Positions 32,534-42,420 are shown, counted from the stretch's first letter. The stretch is 64,000 nt of DNA from Hanleya hanleyi (GCA_036873755.1 JAVTVY010019556.1:1-64000); one strand, 5' to 3'. A program made the numbers and translations. The notes: generated by a model from the sequence alone, not told the origin.

Positions 32534-33159
32534 ATGGATAGTGCACAACTTCCTTTACTGCTGCGTACTCGAAAAGGACAAGTCGGTACTGTCGTGTGTA
32601 TACTAACACTTCTGGGTGTCTTATTTGGAGGTGTCTTCTACGACTTGGCGTACCTGATAGCCTGCCTACCTACCCTCTCACCCCCTCAACGTCAATACGC
32701 TACCAACAACAACAGCAACACCATCATCTTCGAAGCACCGGGAAACATCACGAGAGAATCACCTCCGTTCAGCAAGGAGATCATCGCAACCACTACTCTA
32801 CCCACGAAGAGTACACCCATCACGAGGGGAGCTCCGGGAGCCGAGAGCAGGGAAAAGGTAGTAGGTCTTCTACTACTACTTCCCTTATATGTGTTGTAAT
32901 TGTACCACGATTACCAACGAGGGAATCACCGCCATCAATCTTCAGCAGGGTACCACCGATCATCGCAACCACTACTCTAGGCACGAAGAGTACACCTCTC
33001 ACGAGGGGAGCGGTCACTCCATTCAGCAGGGAGACATATCCTGTAGTAGGTCTTGTACCACGATTACCACGGCAACGGTATCCCCCGGACTACGATCCAC
33101 GGTGGGATCCGCAACAACGGTGGTGGGCCTCTGAACGCTTAGCCCAAAACGCCAAATAA
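32534..33159 (+). pseudogene. Small membrane protein with Pro/Tyr/Trp-rich tail, frameshifted
   Basis: From ATG 32534 residues ~18-48 form one strong hydrophobic segment (VVCILTLLGVLFGGVFYDL), then a polar Thr/Pro-rich region. Two internal units, IIATTTLPTKSTPITRGA and IIATTTLGTKSTPLTRGA, lie in different frames, so a frameshift between ~32840 and 32910 splits the gene. The second part ends in a Pro/Tyr/Trp-rich tail with stop at 33157-33159. The position just before the ATPase and the single membrane segment suggest a virion-associated protein. No named family is claimed. Confidence 0.5.
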
Positions 33160-33163
33160 CTGG

Positions 33164-33775
33164 ATGGATCCACGGTGGCAGCATCCTTTCACGTGTCTCA
33201 TCGCTGGACCGACCGGGTCGGGAAAAACACACTTCGTTCAACGTCTCATCGGGGAGCCAGCCCTCATTTCTCCTCCCGTGGCCCGCATCCTTTGGTGTTA
33301 TGGAGCTTGTCAGCCTGCCTACGAGGAACTGGCACGGAGGCCTGAACTTACCTTCGTGGAAGGATTACCCCCAGAGGATACCCCAGAAGACACGTTGTTG
33401 GTCGTGGATGATCTGATGGCCGAAACGGATAGTCGAGTCACCCGGTTTTTTACCAAAGGGAGTCATCATCGTCGACTGAGTATCATCTACATCGTCCAAA
33501 ATCTCTTCAGTAAGAACAAAGAGCACAGGAACATCAGTTTGAATGCCCAGTATGCGGTGTTGTTCAAAAACCTCAGAGACGCGTCACAAGTTATGCACCA
33601 GGCGAAACAGATGTACCCTAAAAACACGGCCTTTGTTCGGGAAGCCTTTGAAGACGCCACCCAGGAGGCCCACGGCTACCTGCTCATCGACTTGAAACAA
33701 GGGACACCTTCGGCACTTCAATTGCGGACCCACATTTTCCCCGGAGAGTTCCAGACGGTGTACACGCTCAAATAA
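33164..33775 (+). CDS. Genome-packaging ATPase (FtsK/HerA type)
   Basis: Intact 203 codons. Walker A is GPTGSGKT at residues ~15-22 and Walker B is TLLVVDDL at ~75-82. A sensor-like IIYIVQN segment follows at ~107-113, then basic and hydrophobic C-terminal parts. Length and motif order fit the A32/FtsK-HerA packaging ATPases of Polintons and adintoviruses, which pump the genome into the capsid. It starts 4 nt after the preceding frame and leads the capsid-gene cluster. One of the few genes without a break in this copy. Confidence 0.93.
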   Translation: MDPRWQHPFTCLIAGPTGSGKTHFVQRLIGEPALISPPVARILWCYGACQPAYEELARRPELTFVEGLPPEDTPEDTLLVVDDLMAETDSRVTRFFTKGSHHRRLSIIYIVQNLFSKNKEHRNISLNAQYAVLFKNLRDASQVMHQAKQMYPKNTAFVREAFEDATQEAHGYLLIDLKQGTPSALQLRTHIFPGEFQTVYTLK

Positions 33776-33814
33776 AAGAACAAGAGCGGACTTCAAACCA
33801 TTCACTTTCTCATC

Positions 33815-34150
33815 ATGTCTGCGCGGATACGGACACTCGCGCCGGCGCTCCGCATGTTACGCAGCGCGCCACCGGAGGTGGTCCGGGGCCTGGTGCGCGC
33901 GGCGGACGCGGGATTGGTACGGTGCTTGTGTGAAGTCGCTCATAATGTGTTAAAAGGGAATGTTCCCCTCAGTCCTCTGCAGAAAGGGAAATTGCAACGG
34001 CACAAGACGGATCTCCGAACGCTGGTGAAGAAGACGAGTTTAAAGAAAGAGAAACAGGTGTTACAGCAAGGTGGATTTCTCGGGGCACTACTCGCGCCAT
34101 TAGCAGCCTCCGTACTGGGACCGTTAGTAGGATCCATCTTGGGACGCTAA
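33815..34150 (+). CDS. Small basic Polinton protein with hydrophobic Gly-rich C-terminus
   Basis: Intact 111 codons. Residues 1-50 are helical (SAPPEVVRGLVRAADAGLV, CEVAHNVLKGNVPLS) and ~52-85 are strongly basic (LQKGKLQRHKTDLRTLVKK, SLKKEKQ). The tail FLGALLAPLAASVLGPLVGS is hydrophobic and Gly/Ala-rich, suggesting a membrane-active or capsid-internal segment. I recognise the pattern as one conserved in animal Polintons between ATPase and capsid genes; a virion or core role is inferred. The next gene starts 2 nt after its stop. Confidence 0.7.
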   Translation: MSARIRTLAPALRMLRSAPPEVVRGLVRAADAGLVRCLCEVAHNVLKGNVPLSPLQKGKLQRHKTDLRTLVKKTSLKKEKQVLQQGGFLGALLAPLAASVLGPLVGSILGR

Positions 34151-34151
34151 C

Positions 34152-34870
34152 ATGGAACATACGAAAAAAATGATGCTGGTCGAACCTCCCTACCCTACCC
34201 TGTCCCTGCCACAGTACAACAACTGCAGTCCCTCGATGAAGAGATGAATAGCATACTTCAACGCCGACTGCCCGATCACGAGAAAATTCAAATTCAGACG
34301 CTGAACCGGTACAAGACGTTTATGGATTAATATAGGGGTGGTCCAACACTACCCACACTACCAACACCACCACCACCACGACCACCAACCACCACCAACC
34401 TCCTCCGCCTCACCTCAGCTCGAAGATGATGTGTTGGCCAGTGTCCCTAAGGCATTCAAGACCAAGGCTCGTTTATTGTTGGACCGGGTGAAACAGAATC
34501 CTGATATGGGTTGGACCGATCAGGGGCAGCTGCTTATTCGAAACCAAGTGGTCCCGGGGTCTCATATCACCGATCTGATCAACGATACGGTACGTTCTCG
34601 CAAACACTCTAATCCGCCGGGATGGGAAGCCTTTGCTAGAGCGTTGAAAGACCCACACGTCCCTCGAGAATTGGTGGGAAATCGTGAACGGTGGAACTGG
34701 ATGCAAGCACCCTCTTGACTCGCCCATAACTGGGAACGTGAGTGGCAACCGCAGACCCCTCCCAAAACACCCTCACGGCGGGGACGTTCTTTTCACACCT
34801 ATGCGACGCCGGCCACACCGCGCCGATCACGACGGCAGCTACAAGCTCCCAAGACCTGGAACCCCTACTA
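34152..34870 (+). pseudogene. Conserved unknown Polinton protein, two frameshifts and a nonsense codon
   Basis: Three parts are spread over frames. The ATG at 34152 gives MEHTKKMMLVEPP; SLDEEMNSILQRRL with DHEKIQIQTLNRY follows in another frame up to TAA 34328; then 34338-34718 (opening His-rich, then VPKAFKTKARLLLDR, LINDTVRSRK, NPPGWEAFARAL, VPRELVGNRERW). The last frame has TGA at 34716-34718 and stays open for ~50 Arg/Pro-rich codons to TAG at ~34870. The order and motifs are those of one conserved protein found beside capsid genes in animal Polintons, function unknown. The basic tail suggests nucleic-acid binding. Confidence 0.65.
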
Positions 34871-34903
34871 GGGAACCCTACTAGGGGACCCTACTAGGGA
34901 CCC

Positions 34904-34911
34904 TATTTAAG
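34904..34911 (+). promoter_or_regulatory. TATA-like box before the penton gene
   Basis: TATTTAAG sits 32-39 nt before ATG 34943. Just upstream, three copies of CCCTACTAGGG (34863-34901), each nearly self-complementary, form a compact direct repeat that could be an operator-like site. Confidence 0.55.
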
Positions 34912-34942
34912 CCAGGAGCAGAAGCAGAAAAGCTCAGTCGTC

Positions 34943-35726
34943 ATGTTTTACCTCACGTTGCCCAGTAACAGTTCGCTCGATGTGTTTCCTGACAACACCT
35001 TGTCCAAGTACGTGACACAGTTACCGCAACCGTTGCATTTACCTGGACGATGGGAATGCGGACTCGTGGATATGCAATACACTAACTCGTGGTACAACGT
35101 GCGAGACAAGGACGTGTGAAACGAGGTGACCTACGAAGGCAAAGTAACCCGGCTGACCCTACCCGAAGGCCAATACGATACCCCGAACGAGTTCATGGAG
35201 GGCTTCAGAACACTGATGCATTATAAGTCTCTACGGGTGGTCACGAATAATTCAAAACCCATCAAACCCTATCCCTTCAAGAATCATGTGGAGTTCGATT
35301 ACAACACACACAACGACAAGCCCTGTCTCCTTCTCAGCCCCAACGTGAGTGTCAAACTCCGAACCTACAGCAAATGTTAGGCCTCCCTTATTCCGTCTAC
35401 CCGGGCCCAACCGCCGACGAAGGCGACATTGCGATGGATATGAAAGTGGTATGTACGGACTCTACGTCTACTCGGACGTGGTCGACAACCACATTGTGAG
35501 AGATGTCAACACACCTCTGTTACGGGTGGTCCCCATTAGAAAGAAGTATGGAGATCAAGTCACCCAGAGTTTCAACCAGATACTCTACCTACCCGTACGA
35601 CACACCGATATCAACACGATCACGGTGGATATAAGAGATGACACGGGACGCCCGGTGGCATTCGAACGAGGGAAAGTGGTGCTGACACTTCATTTCCGAC
35701 AAGCACGTTCTCCCCACTTCGTATAA
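34943..35726 (+). pseudogene. Minor capsid (penton-type) protein, nonsense and frameshift
   Basis: From ATG 34943: MFYLTLPSNSSLDVFPDNT, then LPQPLHLPGRWECGLVDMQY, the typical start of the Polinton/adintovirus single-jelly-roll penton. In-frame TGA at 35117-35119 (codon 59); the frame then continues to 35378, where a frameshift moves the reading to the frame of 35349-35726 (GLYVYSDVVDNHIVRDVNTPLLRVV, LTLHFR). About 260 codons in all. The penton closes capsid vertices together with the major capsid protein. Its stop TAA overlaps the next ATG. Confidence 0.85.
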
Positions 35727-36121
35727 TGTATGTACCTTACCAGTGCCATACGGCCAGCTATGCCGACTATTACAAGAAACAAACGGGAGGTGGAGGTCCG
35801 GTCTTTAGCGGTGCACGCATGTAACGAGGTCACGGGCTGGGAAACATACTGGGAAGCATCGTCAAAACGTTCTTACCTCTGGTGACACGTGGCGTAAAAG
35901 CGGTGGGCAAACAAGCGGTACGCAGTGGACTGCAAGTGGCCGGTGATGTCTTGAGTGGGGCGGCACCCCGACAAGCCTTGAAACGACGGACTAAAGAAGC
36001 AGACAGCGTCTTGGTGGCCAAAGCCCTTAAAAGACAACCCCCGTCACAGGGGAGAGTCATTCGACAGCCAACACACCGACGACGCACACCCCAGAAGAAG
36101 AAGAGAGACATCTTCGCATAA
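35726..36121 (+). pseudogene. pVI/pX-like minor capsid protein, one nonsense codon
   Basis: Starts at the ATG of TAATG (35726). The Tyr/Gly-rich N-terminus (MYVPYQCH, KKQTGGGGPVFSGAR) reaches TAA at 35822 (codon 33). The same frame then reads RGHGLGNILGSIVKTFLP, an amphipathic helix, followed by KAVGKQAVRSGLQVAGDVL and a basic tail ending RDIFA. Gly-rich start, GHGLG, amphipathic helix and position between penton and major capsid match the adenovirus pVI-like, membrane-lytic minor proteins of adintoviruses. Stop overlaps the major capsid ATG (TAATG at 36119). Confidence 0.7.
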
Positions 36122-37422
36122 TGGCATTCATTCACTCCGAGTTGTGTCCGTCTACCAACAGTGAATTAGATTTGTGGACTATTCCCTCCACACAGAATAG
36201 TGTCGCCGAGGGTCGTTGGGTAGGACATCGGCCCCTGGCTACCCTGACGGGAACGGGACCGCTGCAATTTACCATTGAAAACAAAGATACGGCCTACCTG
36301 GATTTAGCCCACACCTACTTTTACGTGAAAGCCAAAGTGGTGAACGGAGACGGGACGGACATCGCGGTCGACGCGGTCGTAGCCCCGGTGAATCTCTGGC
36401 TGCACTCGATGTTCCAACAGGTGGATATCAGTCTGAACGATAAACTCATCAGTACGTCCACCAATACGTACCCGTACCGAGCCTACATCTAGACGCTGTT
36501 GTACGGAGAAGATGCCAAAAAAACCCACTTGTCAGCCCCACTGTACTACAGAGATACACCCGGAGCAATGGATGCGACCACCATTGCCAATACCGGGTTC
36601 GGCCATCGCAGACAGTTTACAGCCGGTAGCCGGTCCGTCGATATGATGGGACGACTGCACGCCGATCTGTTCCTGCAAGATCGCTACATGATGAACGGCG
36701 TATCCATCAAGATCAAGTTGATCCGTTCCCCACCCACCTTCGCCTTGATGGCCGGTGGAGATCCCGCCCATTACAAGATCATCATAGAAGATGCAGCCCT
36801 GTTTGTCCGTACGATGGATTTGCAACAGGGGGTGCTGGTGAGTCACATGGAAGCCTTATCGAAAATACCAGCCCTGTACCCCGTCCGACGCGTACAGACC
36901 AATGTGTTCTCTGTGCCAGCAGGTACGATGATGGCCAATCGTGAAAATTTATTTCTAGGGGATCTGCCTAAACGTCTTACCCTGGCGTGTGTCACCAATA
37001 CCAGTTTCAATGGCCAGTGGACAGAGAATCCGTTCCACTTTCAACATTTCAACATCAACTTTGTGGCACTGCACGTGGCCGGCCATCAAATCCCAGCCCG
37101 GCCGTTACAACCGGATGTTGGTCACCATCACTATGTGCGGAGCTACCTGAACCTGTGTACAGCCACAGGACAAAATCAGGACGAAGGAAATACCATCACT
37201 CGACGAGACTTTGCCCGTGGGTACACTTCGTTCGCCTTCGACCTCACCCCTATCTTGGAACACGATCATCAACTGGCCTTGCTCAAGAAAGGAAACTTAC
37301 GGTTGGAACTGTGTTTCTCGGTAGCTCTACCCCATACCATTAACGTGATTTGCTACGCCGAGTTTGATAACGTCATCACCGTGGATCAGCAAAGAAACGT
37401 CCTGTGTGACTACGCCAGCTAG
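36121..37422 (+). pseudogene. Major capsid protein, double jelly-roll, one nonsense codon
   Basis: 433 codons from ATG 36121 with a single TAG at 36490-36492 (codon 124); everything else is open in one frame. Typical Polinton hexon features: HSELCPSTNSELDLW start, FTIENKDTAYLDL strand, VNLWLHSMFQQVDISLNDKL, then the second half with VSIKIKLIRS, VRRVQTNVFSVPAGT and a final FAFDLTPILEHDHQL with LRLELCFSVALP. Forms the pseudo-hexameric trimers of an icosahedral capsid. The isolated stop suggests recent inactivation compared with the polymerase. Confidence 0.92.
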
Positions 37423-37426
37423 AGTC

Positions 37427-37900
37427 ATGGATATAGAGCAGCTCATCGCCATACTCCAGCGGGATCCCTGGGTACCCTTTCGAGGTGTGTTTCCACGCAA
37501 TGTCTTTCCCACCCCATCCACCGCTGCGGCCTACATTCTGAATACAGACCCCCGTACTCGACCGGGTGAACATTGGGTGGCTGTATACGTGGACGCCCTG
37601 GGCCAAGGAGAATACTTTGATTCCTACGGACTTGCACCCGTGCATCCCGATTTGACCCAGTTCATGGACGAATATACTACAGTCTGGCGTTGGAATACTA
37701 AAAGATTACAAGGACTCTTGAGTAGTGTATGCGGACAGTACTGTGTGTTTTATCTCACTCACCGGAGTAGAGGACATTCTATGCAAACGATTGTACAGAT
37801 GTTTGATGATTATTTTCAAGCCGAAGATCGTGATGTCTTAGTGTACGACTGGGCGGCCTCTCGTTTTAATGTGCATGCCCCATTTCTCTGGTTGTCTTAA
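37427..37900 (+). CDS. Maturation cysteine protease (adenain-like)
   Basis: Intact 158 codons from ATG 37427, 4 nt after the major capsid stop. GEHWVAVYVD contains the catalytic His, followed by FDSYG with the acidic/Asn region, and VCGQYCVFYL contains the oxyanion Gln and catalytic Cys. This is the Ulp1/adenain fold used by adenoviruses, adintoviruses and Polintons to cleave capsid precursors. Last gene of the plus-strand virion cluster; AATAAA follows at 37937. Confidence 0.93.
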   Translation: MDIEQLIAILQRDPWVPFRGVFPRNVFPTPSTAAAYILNTDPRTRPGEHWVAVYVDALGQGEYFDSYGLAPVHPDLTQFMDEYTTVWRWNTKRLQGLLSSVCGQYCVFYLTHRSRGHSMQTIVQMFDDYFQAEDRDVLVYDWAASRFNVHAPFLWLS

Positions 37901-37936
37901 ATGCGTTCTTATTGTTCTGACGTTCATTGATGTTCA

Positions 37937-37942
37937 ATAAAA
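37937..37942 (+). terminator. Polyadenylation signal of the virion-gene cluster
   Basis: AATAAA 37 nt after the protease stop, in TGTTCAATAAAAAATTC. So the plus-strand transcripts appear polyadenylated, unlike the minus-strand genes with stem-loops. Confidence 0.65.
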
Positions 37943-37979
37943 AATTCATGAAAACACAAGTGACGTTTTGATTTTTTTT

Positions 37980-38154
37980 ATATTCAGGTGAACAAGAATG
38001 GTTAGAATATGTACAAAGAATGTGAACAATACAGTAGAGTTACAAAGAATACAGTTGGTCAACACTGATATTCAGGCGAACAAGAATGGTTAAAATATGT
38101 ACAAAGAATGTGAACAATACAGTAGAGTTACAAAGAATACAGTTGGGCAACACT
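37980..38154. repeat. 86-bp direct tandem duplication beside the tRNA
   Basis: 37982-38067 and 38069-38154 are nearly identical (GAACAAGAATGGTTA, AAAGAATACAGTTGG). The second copy ends exactly at the tRNA 3' end, in the convergent space between protease and polymerase. Confidence 0.9.
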
Positions 38155-38239
38155 GTCAGGAGTAGGATTCGAACCCACGACCTGCATTGTGCAGACCAGC
38201 ACTTAGGACTGGCGCCTTAGATCACTCGGCCATCCCGAC
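38155..38239 (-). tRNA. tRNA-Leu (anticodon UAA)-like gene inside the Polinton
   Basis: 85 nt on the minus strand. Acceptor stem GTCGGGA/TCCTGAC (7 bp, one G-T). A box GGATGGCCGAGTGATC. Anticodon arm CCAGT-CCTAAGT-GCTGG gives TAA in a 7-nt loop. A class II variable arm CTGCA-CAA-TGCAG. T arm GTGGG-TTCGAAT-CCTAC. Long variable arm and sequence fit tRNA-Leu. Position 33 is C instead of the near-universal U, so decoding may be impaired. No T-run lies directly after the 3' end. It could be captured, functional, or a tRNA-like replication or packaging signal. Confidence 0.8.
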
Positions 38240-38296
38240 TTTACAGGTGTATGTTAATTTTTACAGTACTAGTTTAACTCGTACTATCAAAAAGTT

Positions 38297-41200
38297 TCAC
38301 AAGTCCGGGTAGGTGGTACTGACTCCATCGGGAAGGACTTTCCGTTTCGGATAGAAAAATGTGAAGGCATCTCGTTTCTGGATGTAGGTTCGCATCTGGT
38401 GGTCGACGACCCGGAATCCTCTGTTAGTGCCACTCGCCCTGGCCTGGCTTTGCAGCACGCTCAGGTAGAGGGCTTTGTCGATGGCAGGGTCACGTCGGTT
38501 GACGCCTTTACAACTAAACTTGTTGTTTCCATCACCTCCGTAACAATAGTACGTCTTGGACGACAGGGCGATCATGGCATCTTCACTCCACTCTAACTTG
38601 AAGAGACCCGGCGTCCGCTTGTCGTACTGGTAATGCTCGCGTCGAGGTAGCCACTGGTCCCGTTCCGCCTCATACTGCGCACGTAATTCAGGTTTGACGA
38701 GTGACTCCCAATCCGCATTAGAGACGGCCATGTAGGCAGAGTCCGTGTCCATCTCCATGAGTTGCCAGTCTGATGGGTTGAAATACACCGCCATGAAATC
38801 ATATAAAAATTGCAGCATCCTCAGCTTGGCCACCTGGTATACCATACATCCAATTTGGAGCGGAAGGTTGTAACGAATGGTCTTCTTGGCTGAACTGACT
38901 TAATACGTATCATCATCGATGACGTCCACGGACCGAAACTGTGGCGAGTTGATCTTTTTGCGCGCTTATTTGGTAGTGCAGATATTCACGTTGACATGCT
39001 TGTCTTGGTTGGTGATCGTTTCCATAGTAACCATTGCCCGTGAGTTTTCAGGATTCCCCGATAATGGCCTGACTGGGATCTTTATCGCCTTGACGACGGG
39101 CAGATGTGACGATGTCGGCATGCCCCGCAAAACAGTCGTTCGGTACGTACTGAAGGACTTGGTACACTCGCGTCACTTCGAGGCCGTGGCTCATGTACCC
39201 CTGTAGTAGCGGGGTACCCAGTAAGATTTTTTCTCCCCACATGCTCCCGATCAGCATCCGACGAGGACGAGGCAGGCATTCGTGTTGCTCAGCATAGGCG
39301 CCCATGATGTCTCCAATGTCATCGACGGGGAGTCGACGATCTCCTATCCGCTTCTCTGTGGCGTTGGTTTGGTGTCGTATAGAAATTCCCCGTCGATCGG
39401 CTTCCCAGTCCAACCACTGGTCAGCCAGATGCTTGTACGGCGTACGTTCAGGTCGGAAATGCTGACCTTCCGCCAACCAGCGCGTATAATGACCACTGGG
39501 CAAAGGTTGGGCGTGGGACCACAGATACAGGGCATTGGCGTCGAATCCAATGATTTTGGCACAGGGTTTCCCACCTGGAAGGGTGGTGACGTCCTTCTCG
39601 TGATAACGATGGAAAATAAGACTGGGTCCGCCGACGATGTACTGCTTTAAACAATCATACATGTCCTCGTCTTTTTGTTGAATGAGTGAAAAGTACGTGG
39701 AACAATCTTGAAAAAGATGGCGAAGGGCAAAACCCGGTAAACTCAAGCACTCCTTGAACATGTCCACGTGCATTTGATCTCGAAAGAGTTGGGTCATTTT
39801 CTCGGCCGCTTCGAGGAATGGAACCACATCTAAGTTGTTATAATACACCAGGAAATCTCACAACGTCTGCATATGTTGGTCGTTCCATACTTGCTGTAGT
39901 TCCCGGTACGTGTCTTCCGAACATTTCACTTGCTTCAGATCGTCGAAGAAAGCGTCCCGGGGTGGTAACTGTGTTTCCTCCAAGCGGTCGAGCGTTGACA
40001 TATAGGTGTAAGGGAACCTCCCTTTGGTTTGTGCACAGTCATAGGCCTTTAACCACTGATCGTAGCTGTAATTTGGAGCTAACTAGTTGCGTACATCCAG
40101 GAAATGGAGTGATGTCGTAGTGAGGGCCATGTGGTTGTTTTATTGATGACGGACTTGATGGTATCGGATTGGGCCAAGTAAGGGTAAAGAAATTCCTTCA
40201 CCATGTTCAAATCGTATCGCCCCGAATTGAAGCCGAGCACAGGTAACTGGCCTAGGTATTGCAGGAAGATCAACTTCAATTTCTCCGCATACGGCTTGGG
40301 TAAGGGTGCAGCCTCCGGCTGAATGTCCTGCATCTCCGACTCCGACTCCGACTCTTCATCGTCGCTGAAGGCTACACCAGGTGTAGGAATACGATCGTCG
40401 AGTTGGTCCAGCACGTCCTGGAACTTGGACACCAACAGTTCTGTACTGGCCGCACTCACTGCCTCTAAATACTCCATCATCCGAGTAATCAACTCATGGG
40501 CGTCCCCAGTGGACACGAAAGAGACGGGTGCAGCGTCATAGCCGGGTACGTTGCTGGAAATGCTGACACTCAGGGGAATATGGCGCTGTGTCCACTGCGT
40601 TTTGGCTGAGAAAATATCCATGGGTTCCAAAATGGCCTCGAAATCATAGCACGCCCGGTAGGGAAAATAACGGTCCTCTAGTGGTATGACAATCCCCTCA
40701 TCAGCCAGGTCTTCGAAAATAGTAGGCGTGTTATGGTACACTCCACCATGAAATTTGCGTTTCACGGCGTTGTCACAAATCTTCTCGTGCCGATGTAAGT
40801 GGTAAGAACGGTCAAACACCCGATGGCATTGAGAACAACTAGGATTGCGCGTACAGGCTCATATCGTGGATCAGGGAAAAATGACTCACCCCTCCGTTGT
40901 CGAAGACATTGACTTTCATCGTAGAGGCATACCGTTCTGTTGAGCGATGAACCAATTCAGCCACAAATGTATCTTCCTCCTCCTTCGGTAGTAAACGGTA
41001 CACAAAAATATTCACGTGGAAATGTGTTTCCACGACACCCAAATACTTCAATGGGACTCCCCGGAACTGCCGCGGGTCAATGTCTTGCGCCTCTAGATAC
41101 TCTTCCCAATACAGTGTTGCATTTCTATCACAAGGCCGAGGATTACACTGGTCCAAATGAACGGCCAAACATCGAAACAGACATTTCCGGTCTTTGTAGG

Positions 41201-41762
41201 ATCCCTTTGCGCCGCCCGCAAACGCATACAGTCCTTTTCGATTGAGCAGCCAAGGCGGAAGAATAACAGGAGCGCCGATGGGGTGATTTCTCAATTTTGT
41301 GACGAAAAATGTGACGTTCGTCACCATTTCTACAGTCCATTTGGTGTTGCGACGTTGCAACCGGGCCCATTCCAATGGATCCAACGTAGTCAGTTGGTCG
41401 ATGAGTGGCTCCAGAGAAATAGCATCCGCCACCGTGAACGGCTGGTCAAACACACAGGAATTATTTATGGGGTAGAAATACCGCAGTTGGTCCGTCTCTT
41501 TGTGCCGTATGATATACCCAAATGTCATATTCAATTTGAAGGCTGTCACCTGATCTGTAAAAATGTTCTCGGCGTAAGTAGGCAGATGCGTGAGGTGCTC
41601 CAACCGAAAATTATGCAAATCCAACAGGCGACGATGACGGTGGAAACAACGGCGTAGCGTGTTCCAGTGACGGCGGTACAACGCACTCACACGCTCGTCT
41701 TCGGGTAAGACTTCAGCCGGAGGCGCTCCTGGATCCTCTGCAAAATCTTCTCCACGTCTCAT
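38297..41762 (-). pseudogene. Protein-primed family B DNA polymerase of the Polinton, multiply broken
   Basis: Minus-strand gene of ~1150 codons. The N-terminal part (41762-40839) holds the block shared with the palindrome genes and a CLFRCLAVH motif. Next come a C-x2-C...H-x3-H-like finger (CSQCHRVF) and exonuclease motifs YDFEA, FNSGRYDLN and YNNLDVVPF. The polymerase has motif A DANALYLW (~39540), INSPQF (motif B region) and motif C DTDSAYMA (~38749). Breaks: TAG plus frameshift at ~40839-40820, frameshift ~40110, TAG 40083-40085, TGA 39858-39860, frameshift ~39045, TAA 38966-38968 and 38900-38902. It would replicate the element from its terminal repeats using a protein primer. All catalytic motifs remain readable. 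Confidence 0.93.
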
Positions 41763-41925
41763 GCTATCGGTCTGGCTTCAGGCTCCACTGGTATCGCCTA
41801 CTGGTCAGGTCACTCCTCAGGTAGGCTGGTCACTCATCAGGTAGGCTCAGGCTGGCTCAGGCTGGTCAGGTAGCTCCGGTCAAGTAGGCAGGGCAATGAA
41901 TGAAGCCATCGCATGAAAATCCCCA
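41763..41925 (-). promoter_or_regulatory. Polymerase leader with short GGTCAGGTAGGCT-type repeats
   Basis: About ten overlapping ~12-bp units (GGTCAGGTAGGCT, CAGGCTGGCTCAGG) lie between the TATA box and the ATG at 41762. The palindrome homologues encode zinc fingers at this position, so the finger-coding part may have been lost or replaced here. Confidence 0.6.
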
Positions 41926-41933
41926 CTTTTATA
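41926..41933 (-). promoter_or_regulatory. TATA box of the Polinton polymerase gene
   Basis: GTATAAAAGTGGGGATTTTC on the minus strand. It is shared with the palindrome 1 genes (TATAAAAGGGAAG at 16435 and GTACAAAAGTGGGAATTTTT near 17617). Confidence 0.75.
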
Positions 41934-42067
41934 CACCACCCTGACAGACCCCGGATGTACAAGAACCCGGATGTACAAGAACCCGTATGTAATGCTACAC
42001 ACTACAGGTATTGCTAGAGGACCCGGATATAGGTCAATCCTAAACTACCCGGCTGTTCCTCCACCCG

Positions 42068-42420
42068 TGTGAACCCGGATGTACAAGAATCCGTATGGAA
42101 CACACAGCTAAAGGACCCGGATATAAGTCCCCGGATGTAAATCCCGGATGAACAGGTCAGTACATGCATTCCTATCATTCAATATGACCTTGAACTATCA
42201 CGTGATCTCCCCGTGATGGAAAAACTCCAAATACAAGTCAGTACATGCATAGGTCACGCCCGATTCACGCAGACCGGAAGTGACGTCATACATATCTCAC
42301 CGCGAAAGAATACACGACGCGGTCAAAATACTCGCTTCTGATTGGCTGACGCAAAGGTCAAAGGTCACGTGATATGCAAATTTTGAAGGTCAAGTTGAGG
42401 GTTAATGCCCAATGTATACT
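42068..42420. repeat. Polinton right terminal inverted repeat
   Basis: Ends GCCCAATGTATACT. Carries AGGTCAAAGGTCA (42355-42367), CGATTCACGCAGACCGGAAG and CCCGGATGTA repeats that continue inward to ~41945. Confidence 0.9.

Larger units (their letters stand above)
26212..42420. mobile_element. Polinton/Maverick (adintovirus-like) element, full length, decayed
   Basis: A 16.2-kb element bounded by ~345-bp terminal inverted repeats and 6-bp target duplications GCCATT. Left to right it carries RING (-), an unknown gene (+), an acidic protein (-), PC4-like (+), integrase (+), membrane protein (+), packaging ATPase (+), small basic protein (+), conserved unknown (+), penton-type (+), pVI-like (+), major capsid (+) and protease (+), then tRNA (-) and polymerase B (-). 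This is the animal Polinton/adintovirus complement. Nonsense codons or frameshifts break most long genes. The right terminus starts AGTATAC, three bases (AGT) shorter than the left. Confidence 0.95.

Noticed and set aside
38919..41657. Plus-strand frames opposite the polymerase gene
   Set aside because: They are antisense shadows; the minus strand carries exonuclease and polymerase motifs in order.
26212..42420. Alternative genetic code or programmed readthrough in the Polinton
   Set aside because: TAG, TGA and TAA all interrupt conserved regions and frameshifts occur too; some genes use normal stops. Decay is simpler.
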